A stretch of 23,254 bases of DNA from Larix sibirica (taxonomy: Eukaryota; Streptophyta; Pinopsida; Pinales; Pinaceae): NCBI GenBank assembly GCA_004151065.3, contig NWUY0300010488.1, positions 6,517 through 29,770 of the forward strand. The letters are read 5' to 3'. Shown piece after piece: positions 1 through 9,239 of this stretch. Position 1 is the stretch's first letter, and each line of letters opens with the position of its first letter. A program made the position numbers and the translations under genes. The notes under the pieces are model-generated. The model ran no database searches, had not been told where the DNA came from, and worked only from the letters and a program-made list of their open reading frames with translations.

Positions 1-600
1 TCAAGATTTCTCCGTAGCTCATATCCATCTACCCCGCATCATTCTATCAGACCCGCAGCCTCCGCACACCCAAGCATTACTCGTCGAAGTTCATCTTCAA
101 TATTCCTTTTTCACAAATGAGCATTTTGATCCATAGTTGTAGCGACAATAGATACCTTCCTTTGGGTCCCTTAAAGAACTTCATTTCTACGTCGTTGTAT
201 GATCTAATTGTGTTGACCAAAAAATCAGTAATGTACCCTTCCAAAATGCTTTCTACCCAAACATTGACAACCCTTGAAGCTTTGTTGTTAACCTGACTCA
301 ATTGCTGGATCAGTTTCAGGGTCCAATGTTTAGGCTCACCTCCTTGGAAATTCTTCTTCTGAAAAGTTAGTTGTGCCAACCATTCATACAGTAGTATAGG
401 AAACTCGCAAAAAATACCTCGTGGATATCATAGTAGATGTACTTCTGCAACCACTCATCTATCAACCATCAAGGGTTCTGATTTTCTTCCTCAGCCAATT
501 CTCGCGTCTTTTTATGGAACCATTCCATGATCTTCGGCTTTGTCGGATTCCACACCATGTCCTCTTCTTTTTGCACTAGGGTCCCTGCAATAGAACCATT
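1..600 (-). pseudogene. Broken internal coding region of an LTR retrotransposon (gag position), runs off left edge
   Basis: This stretch lies directly downstream, on the minus strand, of the LTR at 601-1467, where gag would be expected. Two open stretches can be read. One from about 573 to 440 starts MVWNPTKPKIMEWF and has a stop after ENQNP. The other, from 379 to 77, is 100 codons in a different frame, so at least one frameshift separates them. The residues are plain globular sequence (QLWIKMLICEKG near the end) with no zinc knuckle, protease or polymerase motif. I do not recognise the family. The gag assignment rests only on position. The element continues beyond base 1, so its second LTR and any pol region are outside the window. 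Confidence 0.35.
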
Positions 601-1177
601 TGTTGACACAGATCTGTCGGCAGGGGTTCACTTCACACTATGTCAACAAATCTCGACACAAACTCCCATAGATATCGACCCGGAAAGGGTTTAGCCTTTC
701 CATCAATAGCCGCAGAGTGAGGGAGGCCTCACTCGAGATACCTAAGGGGGATGCAAGAATTATGTTTCTGCAGATATAAGAGAACATGCACCATTCACAT
801 TCAATAACCATGTAACCCACATATCGACATAATCATCATTTGCAACAAAACATGCTAATCAGATCTACGCAATAACATATTATAGAAGCATATCTAACTG
901 ATCTGAGATACATAACACAACTACGACATTACAGATTCATTCATAAACCATATTTAACCATGCTGCGCTAACATACATTCAATGATACTTCAATAACACA
1001 TATTCAATCACACTGCGACACTGTTACAAAAGAGACAAATCCCATAGATAAAACGATCCTTCTCATTACTCATCAGTCCGTCATACACATCGCAGAATCA
1101 GGGATACACATTAGCAAAACCAATACCAGGTCGGATCTGGAGATCAAAATCAAGATAAAAAATATTACAGATTCCCA

Positions 1178-1257
1178 AGATAAGATAAGATAAGATAAGA
1201 TAAGATACCATGAGATAACATAAGATAACATAAGATACGATAAGATAACATAAGATT
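1178..1257. repeat. Pentanucleotide microsatellite (AAGAT)n with imperfect units
   Basis: About 16 units of AAGAT/ATAAG, perfect at the left (six units) and then interrupted by variants such as ATAACATAAG. An open frame across it on the minus strand is a repeat artefact. It lies in the predicted R/U5 part of the LTR at 601-1467. Confidence 0.85.
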
Positions 1258-1280
1258 CCCTTAGGCTTACAATCATACTC

Positions 1281-1290
1281 CTATTTATAG
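1281..1290 (-). promoter_or_regulatory. TATA box of the LTR
   Basis: The minus strand reads CTATAAATAG, a near-ideal plant TATA box. Transcription would start about 30 nt further on, near 1250, just at the pentanucleotide repeat. It probably drove the retrotransposon whose LTR contains it. Confidence 0.5.
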
Positions 1291-1467
1291 GCTCACTTGG
1301 CCGTTACAAAGGCGGTCTACTTTGCAAAGTGACCCATTAACTAATTAACTAATTGACCAATTACTCCGCATTATCCGCTTCACTTCCGCTTTATCCGGTC
1401 CGTGACTGGTCCTTTACCCTTGTTGCTAATTGTACCAAAACTTATGTGACTTAGCCTCGTGCCAACA

Positions 1468-1644
1468 TCAGTAAAAGCAAGCTGAAAGCATAAAAGCAGT
1501 GAAATGCGGAATAAATTATTAAAAGAAAGAAAATCATACTAAAAGTAGAAAATAAGATAAGTCATAAATAAAAAAGGATAAAGTAGTAAAGAAGTAAATC
1601 AGGATAAAGCAGGTAAAGCAGAAAGCAAAAAAGAAAAGCTTAAG
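1468..1644. repeat. Purine-rich stretch between two LTRs
   Basis: The plus strand is strongly A/G-rich, with repeated AAAGCAG and AAAGTA words. It lies between the minus-strand LTR ending at 1467 and the plus-strand LTR starting near 1645. It resembles a degraded polypurine simple-sequence region. I see no gene in it. Confidence 0.4.
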
Positions 1645-2770
1645 AAAGCAGCAAGTCCTAAACTTGCTCATGAAGGCATTCTGGCTTAAGTAGCTTGCAA
1701 AATAAGTCATTTAGCCTATAAATTCAAGGAAGAATTAATATTCACATCTTTTGGATAATTATGTTTTGATGTTGATAGATCGTGAGCTCTCAATTTGACT
1801 TGGGAGATGTGCCTCTATTCACAGTTGGGAGATGTGCCCCTATTGCTTCAACTAGCTAATTCTTCGATTAGATGTTTGGATGATGGAATCTAGCCATTAT
1901 CATTGATTTTATTATAGGTATTGAAGCTGATTCAATTCTGGTTCAAATTTAAGAGAAGGTGTCGTGAAGTCTATGATTTGAATTCTCAAGTATTCCAGTG
2001 TTTTCTTGTGATAATTGATTGTATTGAAAGAGGTCAAGTCTTAGGACTATTATGAGAATCCTCTTGGCTCTCATTTGATGTATTTATTGTTATTTTGAAC
2101 CTATGATATCATTCATAAAATTTTACAATGCATAAGTATGAATTATTATGATTTTCCTCCAACCCTCCTAGATTTGCATAGATTTTAACTAGTTTTCAGT
2201 ATTGCTCCAGTTTACCATTTTCTTCTCAATGGATTTTGATTCTGTCAGTTCCTAATGAAAAATAAGATCCTAATGAACACAATACATATATGATTTTTCA
2301 AATTAGTTGGATATTGATGTTATTTGGAATGTCCTTAATATTCACTAGTTGTGTAGTCCCGGAGTTACCAAATATTATCCATGATCCAAAATTTCACCAA
2401 ACCAAGTTTGAACTATATTTTTGAAGTTTTATAGAGGTATTGGAACTTATACACAAGCCATTAACTTCCATCAAGAACCAGAATCCGTTGAATCTCCATA
2501 GAAGACCTTTGGGACATTGCATTGATATCCTTCTTTTTTCCAATGAAATATTCCCAGGCTTGTTGAGCATCAAATACAGTGTTGATGTAGAATTAGGGAG
2601 ATTGTATAGGATGCTTCTACTATCATAAACCTGAAAATTAACCTTTATTAAGTATTAGAGGGGTTTTTGGGTCTAGTTTTAGTGTTTGTACAAGTTTTCT
2701 TTAAAACTAGTTATTATCTTTCCTCCAATCTTCTTCCTAGTGTGCCTTACATACAGAAAGGTACATTATA
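1645..2770 (+). repeat. 5' LTR of a short plus-strand retroelement (copy A)
   Basis: Matches 3118-4220 along its length as a direct repeat with many substitutions and small indels. It begins AAAGCAGCAAGTCC and ends GTACATTATA, immediately before a primer-binding site, which fixes orientation and identifies it as the 5' LTR. The partner ends GTACATTACA, so the CA terminus has mutated to TA here. A TATA-like CTATAAATT lies about 65 bp in, in both copies. The divergence between copies points to an old insertion. The left boundary is uncertain, because homology starts about 20 bp before the first TG. Confidence 0.7.
1801..1850 (+). repeat. 25-bp tandem duplication inside LTR copy A
   Basis: Two adjacent units begin TGGGAGATGTGCC (1801 and 1826). 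LTR copy B has one unit (from 3274). This explains most of the length difference between the LTRs, and it arose after insertion or was lost from the other copy. Confidence 0.75.
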
Positions 2771-2771
2771 G

Positions 2772-2782
2772 TGGCATCAGAG
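2772..2782 (+). other. Primer-binding site, initiator tRNA-Met type
   Basis: TGGCATCAGAG follows the 5' LTR end after one base. It matches the plant Copia-type site TGGTATCAGAG at 10 of 11 positions. This is the best evidence that the flanking ~1.1 kb repeats are LTRs. Confidence 0.65.
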
Positions 2783-3117
2783 AACTTTCCTATACTCTTG
2801 TGGAAAGTAATCTCTCAATTTGAATAATTTGCAGCCATGATACTAACACCTTCTTGGGTTAATGTTTGCAACAAGGCCAAGCTTCTTTGATTTATTGAAG
2901 AAATCACCATCATGTATTTCCTTGGTTTTTCTAGTGGGAGGAATATAGATTAGATGATCAAATCTATGAAAAGGTTTAATGAATACACATATTTGAGTTT
3001 TGATTGCAGAAAGGACTTGTCCTTCATAGAGTACTATGTTTGGCAAGCCAAGATTGAATCAAGAAGGTTTGCTCAAAATTTGAATTCTCCCAGGAAGAAC
3101 AAACTGTCTATATTCAA
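2783..3117 (+). mobile_element. Residual interior (335 bp) of the LTR element
   Basis: Only about 335 bp separate the primer-binding site from the second LTR, far too little for gag and pol. A 54-codon open stretch starts at 2954 (MIKSMKRFNEYTYLSF) and runs into the 3' LTR. It is not recognisable as any retroelement protein. The element is either a nonautonomous type with a very short interior (TRIM-like, though its LTRs are long for that) or a copy with a large internal deletion. A purine-rich stretch, AGGAAGAAC, lies about 30 bp before the 3' LTR. Confidence 0.5.
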
Positions 3118-4220
3118 AAAGCAGCAAGTCCTAAACTTGCTCATGAAGGTTCCTTGAGTTAGGTAGCTTGCACAAGAATTCATTTAGCCTATAAATTCAA
3201 GGAAGAGCGCACTATTCACATATTTTGGCTAATTATATTTTGATGTTGATAGCTCTTGAGATATCAATTCGACTTGGGAGATGTACCCTACTTCTTCAAC
3301 TAGATGATTATTCAGTTAGATGTTTGGATGATAGAATCCAACCATTTTCATTGATTTTATTGGAAGTCCTAAAGTTGATTCAAGTTTGGTTTGAAGTTCA
3401 TAGAAGGTGTCATGAAGTTTGTGATTCGAATTCTCAAGTATTCCAGTGTTTTCTAGTGATAATCGATTGTATTGAAAGGGGTCAAGTCCTAGGACTATTT
3501 TGAGAAGCCTCTTGGATCTTATTTGATGTATTTATTGTTATGTTGAACTTATGATATCAGTCATAAACTTTTATAATGAAGAAGTTTGAATTATTATGAG
3601 TTTTCTCCAACCCTCCTAGATTTGCATAGATTTTAACTAGTTTTCAGTATTGCTCCAGCATGTTACCATCTTCTGCTCAATGGATTTATATTATGCCATT
3701 TCCTAATGACAGCTAAGATACTAATGAAAACAATACATGTTTGAGTTTTCAAATCCGTTGGCCCTTTATGCTATTTGGAATGTCCTGAATATTAACTAGT
3801 TGTGTAGTCCATGAGTTACCAAATCTTCTCCATGATGCCAAATTTCACCAAACCATGTTTGAACTATATTTTTGAAGTCTGAGAGAGGTATTGGGACTTA
3901 GACACAATCCATCCACTTCCATCAAGCACCAGAAGCCGTTGAATCTCCACAGAAGTTCTTGGAGACATTGCACGATAGTCTTGGTTCTACCAAGGAAATC
4001 TTCCCAGGCATGTTGAGCATCAGATAAAGTGATGATTTCAAATTAGGGAGCTTGTATACGTTGTTGATACTATCATACACCTGAAAATGAACCTTTACCA
4101 AGTCTTAAAGGGGTTTTTGGGTCCAGTTTCAATGTTTGTACAAGTTTTCTTTAAAATTAGTCATTGTCTTTGCTTCGATCTTCTTCCTAGTGTTCCTTAC
4201 ATCAAGAAAAGTACATTACA
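3118..4220 (+). repeat. 3' LTR of the short plus-strand retroelement (copy B)
   Basis: Direct-repeat partner of 1645-2770. It starts with the same AAAGCAGCAAGTCC and ends GTACATTACA, keeping a canonical CA end at 4220. The 92-codon frame at 3225-3503 is an accidental open stretch within the LTR. No convincing target-site duplication could be read. Confidence 0.7.
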
Positions 4221-4592
4221 TTCAAGGTTATTTTAGTAGACTTTTGGTGCATGTTTTGGATTAATTAGAAAACAAAATGTAACTTTTGTTGCTTAGGAGA
4301 CAAATTGGTTAGAGCAACAGAGATGGCAGAGCTATTATCATTGGAAAAGTATTTACATGGTGCCATAAAAATTGTCAGTGCCATGAAGCTCCCAAGGCTG
4401 GCATAAAAATTTAATACTATATTAGAGGTGAGTTGGAATTGATTTCCAAGGCACAGTGAGAATGTGTATGCCTAACAACCAAAGAGTTATGTTTGAGTCT
4501 TGAGCTTCGCCAACTCAAAGAGAAAAAAATTTCTATGATTTCCTTAACACCTTTGATGGTGATCTTATTACATAAATCACTGATCAATGGTG
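4221..4592. other. Intergenic stretch without recognisable gene
   Basis: AT-rich sequence with short accidental frames only. The 62-codon minus-strand frame at 4417-4605 has no recognisable motif and runs into the minisatellite that follows. Confidence 0.5.
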
Positions 4593-4735
4593 AATAAATG
4601 ACCAATTAATTACACTTAATGACTAAATAAATGACCAATTAATCCAATCAATGACTAAATAAATGACCAGTTAATAGCAATCAATGACTAAATAAATGAC
4701 CAATTAACAACAATCAATGACTAAATAAATGACCA
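4593..4735 (+). repeat. Minisatellite, five units of 32-33 bp
   Basis: Units starting AATAAATGACC begin at 4593, 4626, 4658, 4691 and 4724. Each of the first four continues with an AATTAA-type segment and ends in AATGACTA. The spacing is 33, 32, 33 and 33 bp. The TGACTAA word recurs, also inverted, in the block to the right. Confidence 0.85.
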
Positions 4736-4740
4736 TAGTG

Positions 4741-5017
4741 ACCAATCAGAACAACCAATAATGACTAAAATTTGTTAGTCACGTATTTTTTCGCGTTATA
4801 AGTGACTGGCAATAAATGACTGTTAGTCACACGACTAAATTTAGTCATTTATATGCAATTTTTAGNAATGACTAAATATACTACCAATTGAACCAATCAA
4901 AACAACCAATAAATGACTAAATTGTTTTAGTCATATATTTAGTCGTGTTATAAGTGATTGGCAATAAATGACTGTTAGTCATATTACTAAACTTAGTCAT
5001 TGATATGCAATTTTCAG
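4741..5017. repeat. Duplicated ~125-bp block rich in inverted TGACTAA/TTAGTCA motifs
   Basis: Unit 1 (4741-4865) and unit 2 (4892-5017) begin ACCAATCA and end in a GCAATTTT-rich segment, 151 bp apart. Each carries many TGACTAA words in both orientations. Unit 1 has a perfect palindrome, GACTAAATTTAGTC, near 4838-4851. A single N at 4866 separates the units, so the exact join is unverified. Dense short subterminal repeats in both orientations are typical of the ends of some DNA transposons such as CACTA elements, but no transposase or confirmed terminal repeat is present. Confidence 0.6.
4866..4866. other. Single-N assembly gap
   Basis: One N interrupts the duplicated block, probably a gap of unknown or negative size. 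The unit number here may be wrong. Confidence 0.8.
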
Positions 5018-5266
5018 TGATTTTTGTAGTCATATATTTCAATTTTTCTACTATTGTGATGACTAAGTTTCCTAGAAAAGAAAACTCTTTAGCAACAACT
5101 TTTATGTTCTTCCATCAAGGAAGATGGGGAAGATGTATTAATCCATAGGTTATTTTTTTTCATTTCAACTTACTACAAAATCAATAATTGTTTTTCCCAA
5201 GGTAGGGGAAAAACTCTCTATGAAAATATCAAAGCAATAATAAAACATTATTTAAGCAATAGTTCC

Positions 5267-5400
5267 TTTATTTTTCGTTTTTAATTTTTAATTTTTTCTC
5301 ATCTCCTAGTGTCATTGGGCATTGATTAGAAGCAATGAATGTTTTATTTCTTTTTGTTTGCTAATTTACTTTCAGCAAGGTTTTTTTTATTGCTTTTTCT
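5267..5400. repeat. Left copy of a ~130-bp direct repeat flanking the RPA-like exon
   Basis: The plus strand begins TCCTTTATTTTTCG and includes CTCATCTCCTAGT and CATTGGGCATTGATTAGAAG. It recurs at 6419-6550 with a few differences. The two copies flank the RPA-like exon at 5600-6116. Confidence 0.75.
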
Positions 5401-5600
5401 AAGTAAATCATAATACAATTAAGTCTTTTTGTTTGCTAATTTACTTTCAGCAAGGATTTTTTTATTGCTTTTTATAAGTAAATCATAATACAATTAAGTC
5501 GTATTAGGTAGGGCAGGATTTATAATTGTTTTTTTTATTGCTTTTTCTAAGTAAATCATAATACAATTAAGTCGTATTAGGTAGGGCAGGATTTATGATT
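5351..5600. repeat. Three partial tandem units of ~75 bp
   Basis: AAGTAAATCATAATACAATT occurs at 5401, 5476 and 5549. TTTTTGTTTGCTAATTTACT occurs at 5351 and 5426. TTAGGTAGGGCAGGATTTAT follows the second and third units. The period is 75 then 73 bp, showing stepwise duplication. The first part is shared with the longer repeat at 5267-5400. Confidence 0.8.
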
Positions 5601-6116
5601 GCATGATCAGGTGTTGTTTCCCGTCTTTGATAGTCAGTTCATATTTCCTATTTTTGTTGAAATGCAATAACAATGGCTGCAACTGAACCAACAACGTAGT
5701 CTTTGTTCGATGCCAAAAGTTCATTGATAGTAGTATCTAGCGGGAGTTTACGTTATTTGCAAACTTGTTATATGTTTTTGACAATACTTTTCTCTAGAAG
5801 CAGAATGCAATACTTTGCATTTCCTATGTCATATTGCCTATTTTTCAATGCAAAGTCTGTGATCCTAACACTTGTTCCAGGAAAAAACTGGTCAATGAAG
5901 CAGCCAATTAAGTGATGGTTTATGTTTATTGTTATTGTCATTTGACCATCTTCTCCTACTAAATCTGCATGGGCTAGTTGTATTTCTCCAGGTGAGCTTT
6001 GGGTTTTGCTAGTTCTAGGTCCATGCAAAGCTAAAACATCTCCTTCAAAGATGATGTTATATGTCATTGAGGAGAGCTGAATTATAGTAGATGGTTTCAA
6101 CGACGATTGTTTGAAT
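5600..6116 (-). pseudogene. RPA-like single-strand DNA-binding protein (OB-fold) exon, broken
   Basis: The minus strand is open from 6116 to 5768. It contains an OB-fold-like block: EGDVLALHGP, then FFPGTSVRITDFALKNRQY, then AKYCILLLEKS. This pattern fits the DNA-binding OB folds of replication protein A large subunit-like proteins, which many plant Helitrons and Helentrons carry as a separate gene. A second block (INELLASNKDYVV) follows after stops near 5700-5670. A splice acceptor, TTGCAATTGCAG, ends at 6117, so this is probably an internal exon; the apparent start near 6100 is TTG, not ATG. Same strand and downstream of the Rep-helicase-endonuclease remnant, so I assign it to that element. 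An origin from a host RPA gene fragment is less likely but possible. Confidence 0.6.
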
Positions 6117-6418
6117 CTGCAATTGCAAAAAAATACAAGAAAGTGTTGAGACAGTAAACATATATACTAGTTTTTCCTGCATTGTTAGGACTCCAAGAAA
6201 TGACAGACTCTAAAATAGTATTTAAAAAACATTTTCACCTCTTTTGTCTCTCAGCATCTGATGTGTTCTTTATTGTCTGTCTCAAAGACGAGTCTTTGAA
6301 AAATGCAAAGTTTCTACATAACATTTTTCCCAAGAATAGGACCACAACAGACGCAATGGAATCGAGAATTTGTGAAGTGTTGAAGGAAGAAGCACGGAAT
6401 GGTAGCTACATGTTTGTG
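6117..6418. other. Probable intron or upstream part of the RPA-like gene; no clear exon
   Basis: Minus-strand sequence upstream of the splice acceptor. A short stretch near 6360-6300 reads SRFHCVCCGPILGKN, which could be coding, but no OB-fold pattern continues. A plus-strand frame at 6182-6481 has no recognisable motif. Confidence 0.3.
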
Positions 6419-6550
6419 TTCCTTTATTTTTCGTTTTTAATTTTTAATTTTTTCTCATCTCCTAGTATCATTGGGCATTGATTAGAAGAAATGAATGTGT
6501 TTTTTTTTGCTAATTTACTTTCAGCAAGGTTTTTTTATTGTTTTTTTTAA
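6419..6550. repeat. Right copy of the ~130-bp direct repeat
   Basis: Partner of 5267-5400, offset about 1152 bp. It keeps TCATCTCCTAGT and CATTGGGCATTGATTAGAAG, with a small deletion before GCTAATTTACTTTCAGC. Confidence 0.75.
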
Positions 6551-6849
6551 GTCTTTTCCTTGGCATAGGTTTCAGCAGCAATTAGCAACGATGGAAAATG
6601 TTGTTTCCCCCTGATTGGCCAACTTGATAACAATATTTTATTTTCTTCACGTGTTTTCTGATATTCAATGATGTGCAATAGGGAGTGTCCAAAATTGCAT
6701 ATTTCTAAAGAAGAGAGTATAAGATCCCTCTATATTATTAAGACACTTGCTTAGAATTATGCCATAGTAGTGCTTTTTTTTCTTTGGCAAGAGGATATAT
6801 ATAAGTTCTGATACTAGATACAACGAGTTGAAATGTTTCATACTATTGT

Positions 6850-7420
6850 CAATGGAATTGAGAAGCAAGCTTCATAATGATCAATTTTAGTTCTGTGTAA
6901 TTTGAAATCGTTGACTGTCATGAATAATTCTAGTTTTTCAAGGGCATTCTTTACACCATGTCAATGATAAAGTCACCAATTACCAAAATATGGTTCATTT
7001 TTAGGTTCTCCAATGGTATAGAATGAAATAAGCTGCATGGGAAATCGATTGGTGTATTTGGTCTATTGTAGATATTCGCTAGTATAAAATCATTGCTGCC
7101 AATTCTAAATTCGATTGCAATTGCCTCAATGTAATTTGTTGCATGATTATTTAACTATGTTTTTTCTAATGCATGTAGCAATTCCATGTATAAACAATGT
7201 TGTTAGGCAGGTGCATTGGTTTTTCAAGCTATTTTTTCCATAAATGATGTGTGCATGGCGATATTTACAATATGCACTGAAAGGATACGTGTGTTTGACG
7301 AACATAGAATAAAATCATTATGTATTTTTATCGATCGAATTCCATATTCAAATTGCAGATGAGCATGGTTTTGAAGCCTATATGTTTCAACAACAACTTT
7401 TTGGAAAAGCAAGAAGTTTT
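6850..7420 (-). pseudogene. AP-endonuclease-like (EEP) domain fused behind the helicase, Helentron type, broken
   Basis: Directly after the helicase C-terminus, and overlapping it in another frame, the minus strand reads VVVETYRLQNHAH, then RILSVHIVNIAMH (like the first strand of EEP nucleases), EAIAIEFRI (7104-7130), ILANIYNRPNTP (about 7041-7082; the family has YRPP), and LVIGDFIIDM (about 6955-6985; the family has GDFN, so the Asn is Ile here). A terminal DHY that could be the catalytic His lies near 6865-6885. This is the order of the endonuclease/exonuclease/phosphatase fold that nicks DNA. Two stops lie near 7205-7215, one near 7160 and several after 6955; the spacing from GDF to DHY is about 25 codons, far shorter than usual, implying a deletion. 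Direct contact with the helicase end on the same strand argues for a fusion over an inserted LINE fragment. Confidence 0.6.
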
Positions 7421-8745
7421 TTTGGCTCTAACTTGTTTACAAGATAAAGTGATTCAATGTTCTTGATACGAGAAAGAGGAGTATACACAAGTCCATGGTT
7501 CATGATTCCTTTAGGATCAAATGCAAGTTTGGTCTTTGCAATTCTTTGTGATCTATGAATTGTCCGTGGACATGTCAATTGAATAGGAAATTGTTCTTGA
7601 ATGAAAGTATCTTTATTTGCAATTGTCAATTGAACAAATATTCTTTTGATAGGTGTCCAATTTTGCATAATTGTAGGCATATATATAGATGTTGCATAGT
7701 AGATCATTATGCAAACCCAATAGAAATATCCAAGAAATGCACCCAAATTACATCGTATAAACCTCCTGTATAGTGCTTAAAAATGCCTTCTACGCCATTG
7801 AATAGACCATCTTGTATTGCATAATTGCATACAACTAGTTTGATTAACATGTATTTTTAAGCATTGTTGTAGAAGACAAATCCATTGTTCTAAGGTCAAA
7901 CGTATTTTTTTTAGTTGAATCAATTTTTTTGTGATGTGCAATTAGCATAATAGATTTTGATTGCACAATTGATAAATTTTTGATATTGTGATGTTGAACA
8001 TCATTGTCACCATGAAAAAGATAGGGAAATGTTGGATCTTGGGGTGGTTTCTGTGGCAATGGATGTTTAAAAATTGAATATTGTGTTCTATTTGAGAGCA
8101 TTTTCTTATTTTGATTAAGAGTAATACAAACAGTTTGGATCTTTGTCTCATAACTTGTTTTAGCTCAAAGAACTTGATGTTATCTTCCCAAAAGCTATAT
8201 GGTATTTTTTTGGTAAAATGTTGGATGCTCAAAGTTCCAATAATCACGAATAAGTTGCGCTTGGCATAAATCACCACAAAAAATGACATCTAGATTTTCA
8301 AATGGTTTTGTTGATTTTTTCATAATTTCCCACATCCTTATGTCTATGTTATACAACATTCAAGACCTAATTAGTGACACTTCATCTATAAGCAAGAGTC
8401 TCAGTTGGTTGTATTCTTTTGTAAATAAATCCAATGTATTTGAATTCAAAGGAAACATATATGATGAATTTATTGATAGCCTTGAAGTTGAATATATTGT
8501 GATGCCATTCGCAGTGTGTGCATCCTTTCTAGTAAATGTGACTATTATTCCTTTTTTCCAAAGGATCACTCGGGATATCTTTATTGTAAAAATGAAATAA
8601 TCCATCGTAAATTGCTTGTGATGTAAATGTATTTCATGTACCTGCACCTCTTGTTAAAAATAAATGGATTGGTGTATTTGGATCATTCCTTTTTCTCATT
8701 ATGATCTCTTTTGTAATGATTGTTGTTCTTTATTTAGTTTTTGTC
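7390..8745 (-). pseudogene. Pif1-family helicase part of a Helentron RepHel protein, broken
   Basis: SF1 helicase motifs appear in order on the minus strand. They are a Q-motif-like LNKEQQSL (8714-8740), Walker A LFLTRGAGT followed by a stop where GKT is expected (8628-8664), Walker B LLLIDEVSLI (about 8363-8395), VIFCGDLCQ (around 8250-8280), ELKQVMRQ (about 8140-8165), QFPIQLTCPRTIHRSQ (7546-7593) and HGLVYTPLSRIKNIESLYL (7441-7497). Pif1-like helicases unwind DNA 5' to 3', and in Helitrons the domain is fused behind Rep. The reading frame shifts repeatedly, and the Walker A lysine region is lost, so it is dead. Rep would join at the high-coordinate side but is separated by an LTR at 8767-8951. 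Confidence 0.85.
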
Positions 8746-8766
8746 TAATGCCATAGTACATTTTAA

Positions 8767-8951
8767 ATAGGATAGCAGAGGAGAACAGAACAGAACATAA
8801 CATGATCATTATTATGAAATGTGGTTACATTATATAAGCTCATGAGAGCTGTTAACAAACTCCTGGAAACGAGGATCTCAACGGATCACATTTGACACGT
8901 ATCTTAATTAATCTAACAGAATCTATTCTAAGCATTTCTACATTATTATTC
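8767..8951 (-). repeat. Copia-type LTR inserted between Rep and helicase (solo in this copy)
   Basis: On the minus strand it begins near GTTGGAATAATAATG and ends in CTGTTCTGTTCTCCTCTGCTATCC. It aligns to 16128-16314. The part 8838-8951 is identical to 16201-16314. The part before 8838 is clearly divergent. No primer-binding site follows it here, so it is a solo LTR or an LTR collapsed by the assembler. The helicase Q motif lies only ~27 bp beyond its end. No clean target-site duplication is readable. Confidence 0.6.
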
Positions 8952-9239
8952 CAACTTATTCATGTGTCTAAACCAAATGATTTTTGGGTCAATTTGTTAG
9001 TAACACCATAAGGCATTGTTGAGAAGGGGATTTGCGAGATAGATAATTCTTAATGTCATATTTTTCAAAGGTACTCTATGGTCGAGTCTTTTATCGTTAG
9101 TGGAAATTGTTTCAGCTGTGACATTAATATTTCCCCATTTTGCTCTGTTTTTTGCTACAATTTTTTGATCAATAATGTCTACTTGTTCTTTTTACACATA
9201 TATACTTCATAACATGTTTCATATTTCCCTTTTAGTGAA

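Larger units (their letters stand above)
601..1467 (-). repeat. Candidate long terminal repeat, minus strand, 867 bp
   Basis: Read on the minus strand this block starts TGTTGGC (at 1467) and ends GTCAACA (at 601), giving the TG...CA ends and an imperfect 7-bp terminal inverted repeat. A strong TATA box lies 177-186 nt in from the start, as expected for U3, and a pentanucleotide repeat follows in the predicted transcribed part. Just past the end comes TGGTTCTATTGC, which begins with the TGG of a primer-binding site, but I cannot match it to a specific tRNA. An alternative 3' end is GCCGACA at 615-621. No second copy is in the window, so the limits come from end motifs only. Confidence 0.45.

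Noticed and set aside
1073-1276. 67-codon minus-strand frame
   Set aside because: Translation of the pentanucleotide repeat (SYLMLSYVISWYLILSYL), not a gene.
3225-3503. 92-codon plus-strand frame
   Set aside because: Lies in an LTR; the homologous stretch in the other LTR (1753-2055) is not open in the same way, so no sign of coding constraint.
4593-4735. CRISPR-like array of regularly spaced repeats
   Set aside because: Units are contiguous 32-33 bp tandem repeats without unique spacers, in a eukaryotic transposon setting.
6182-6481. 99-codon plus-strand frame
   Set aside because: Ends in a T-rich repeat shared with 5267-5400 and has no recognisable motif; antisense to the RPA-like locus.
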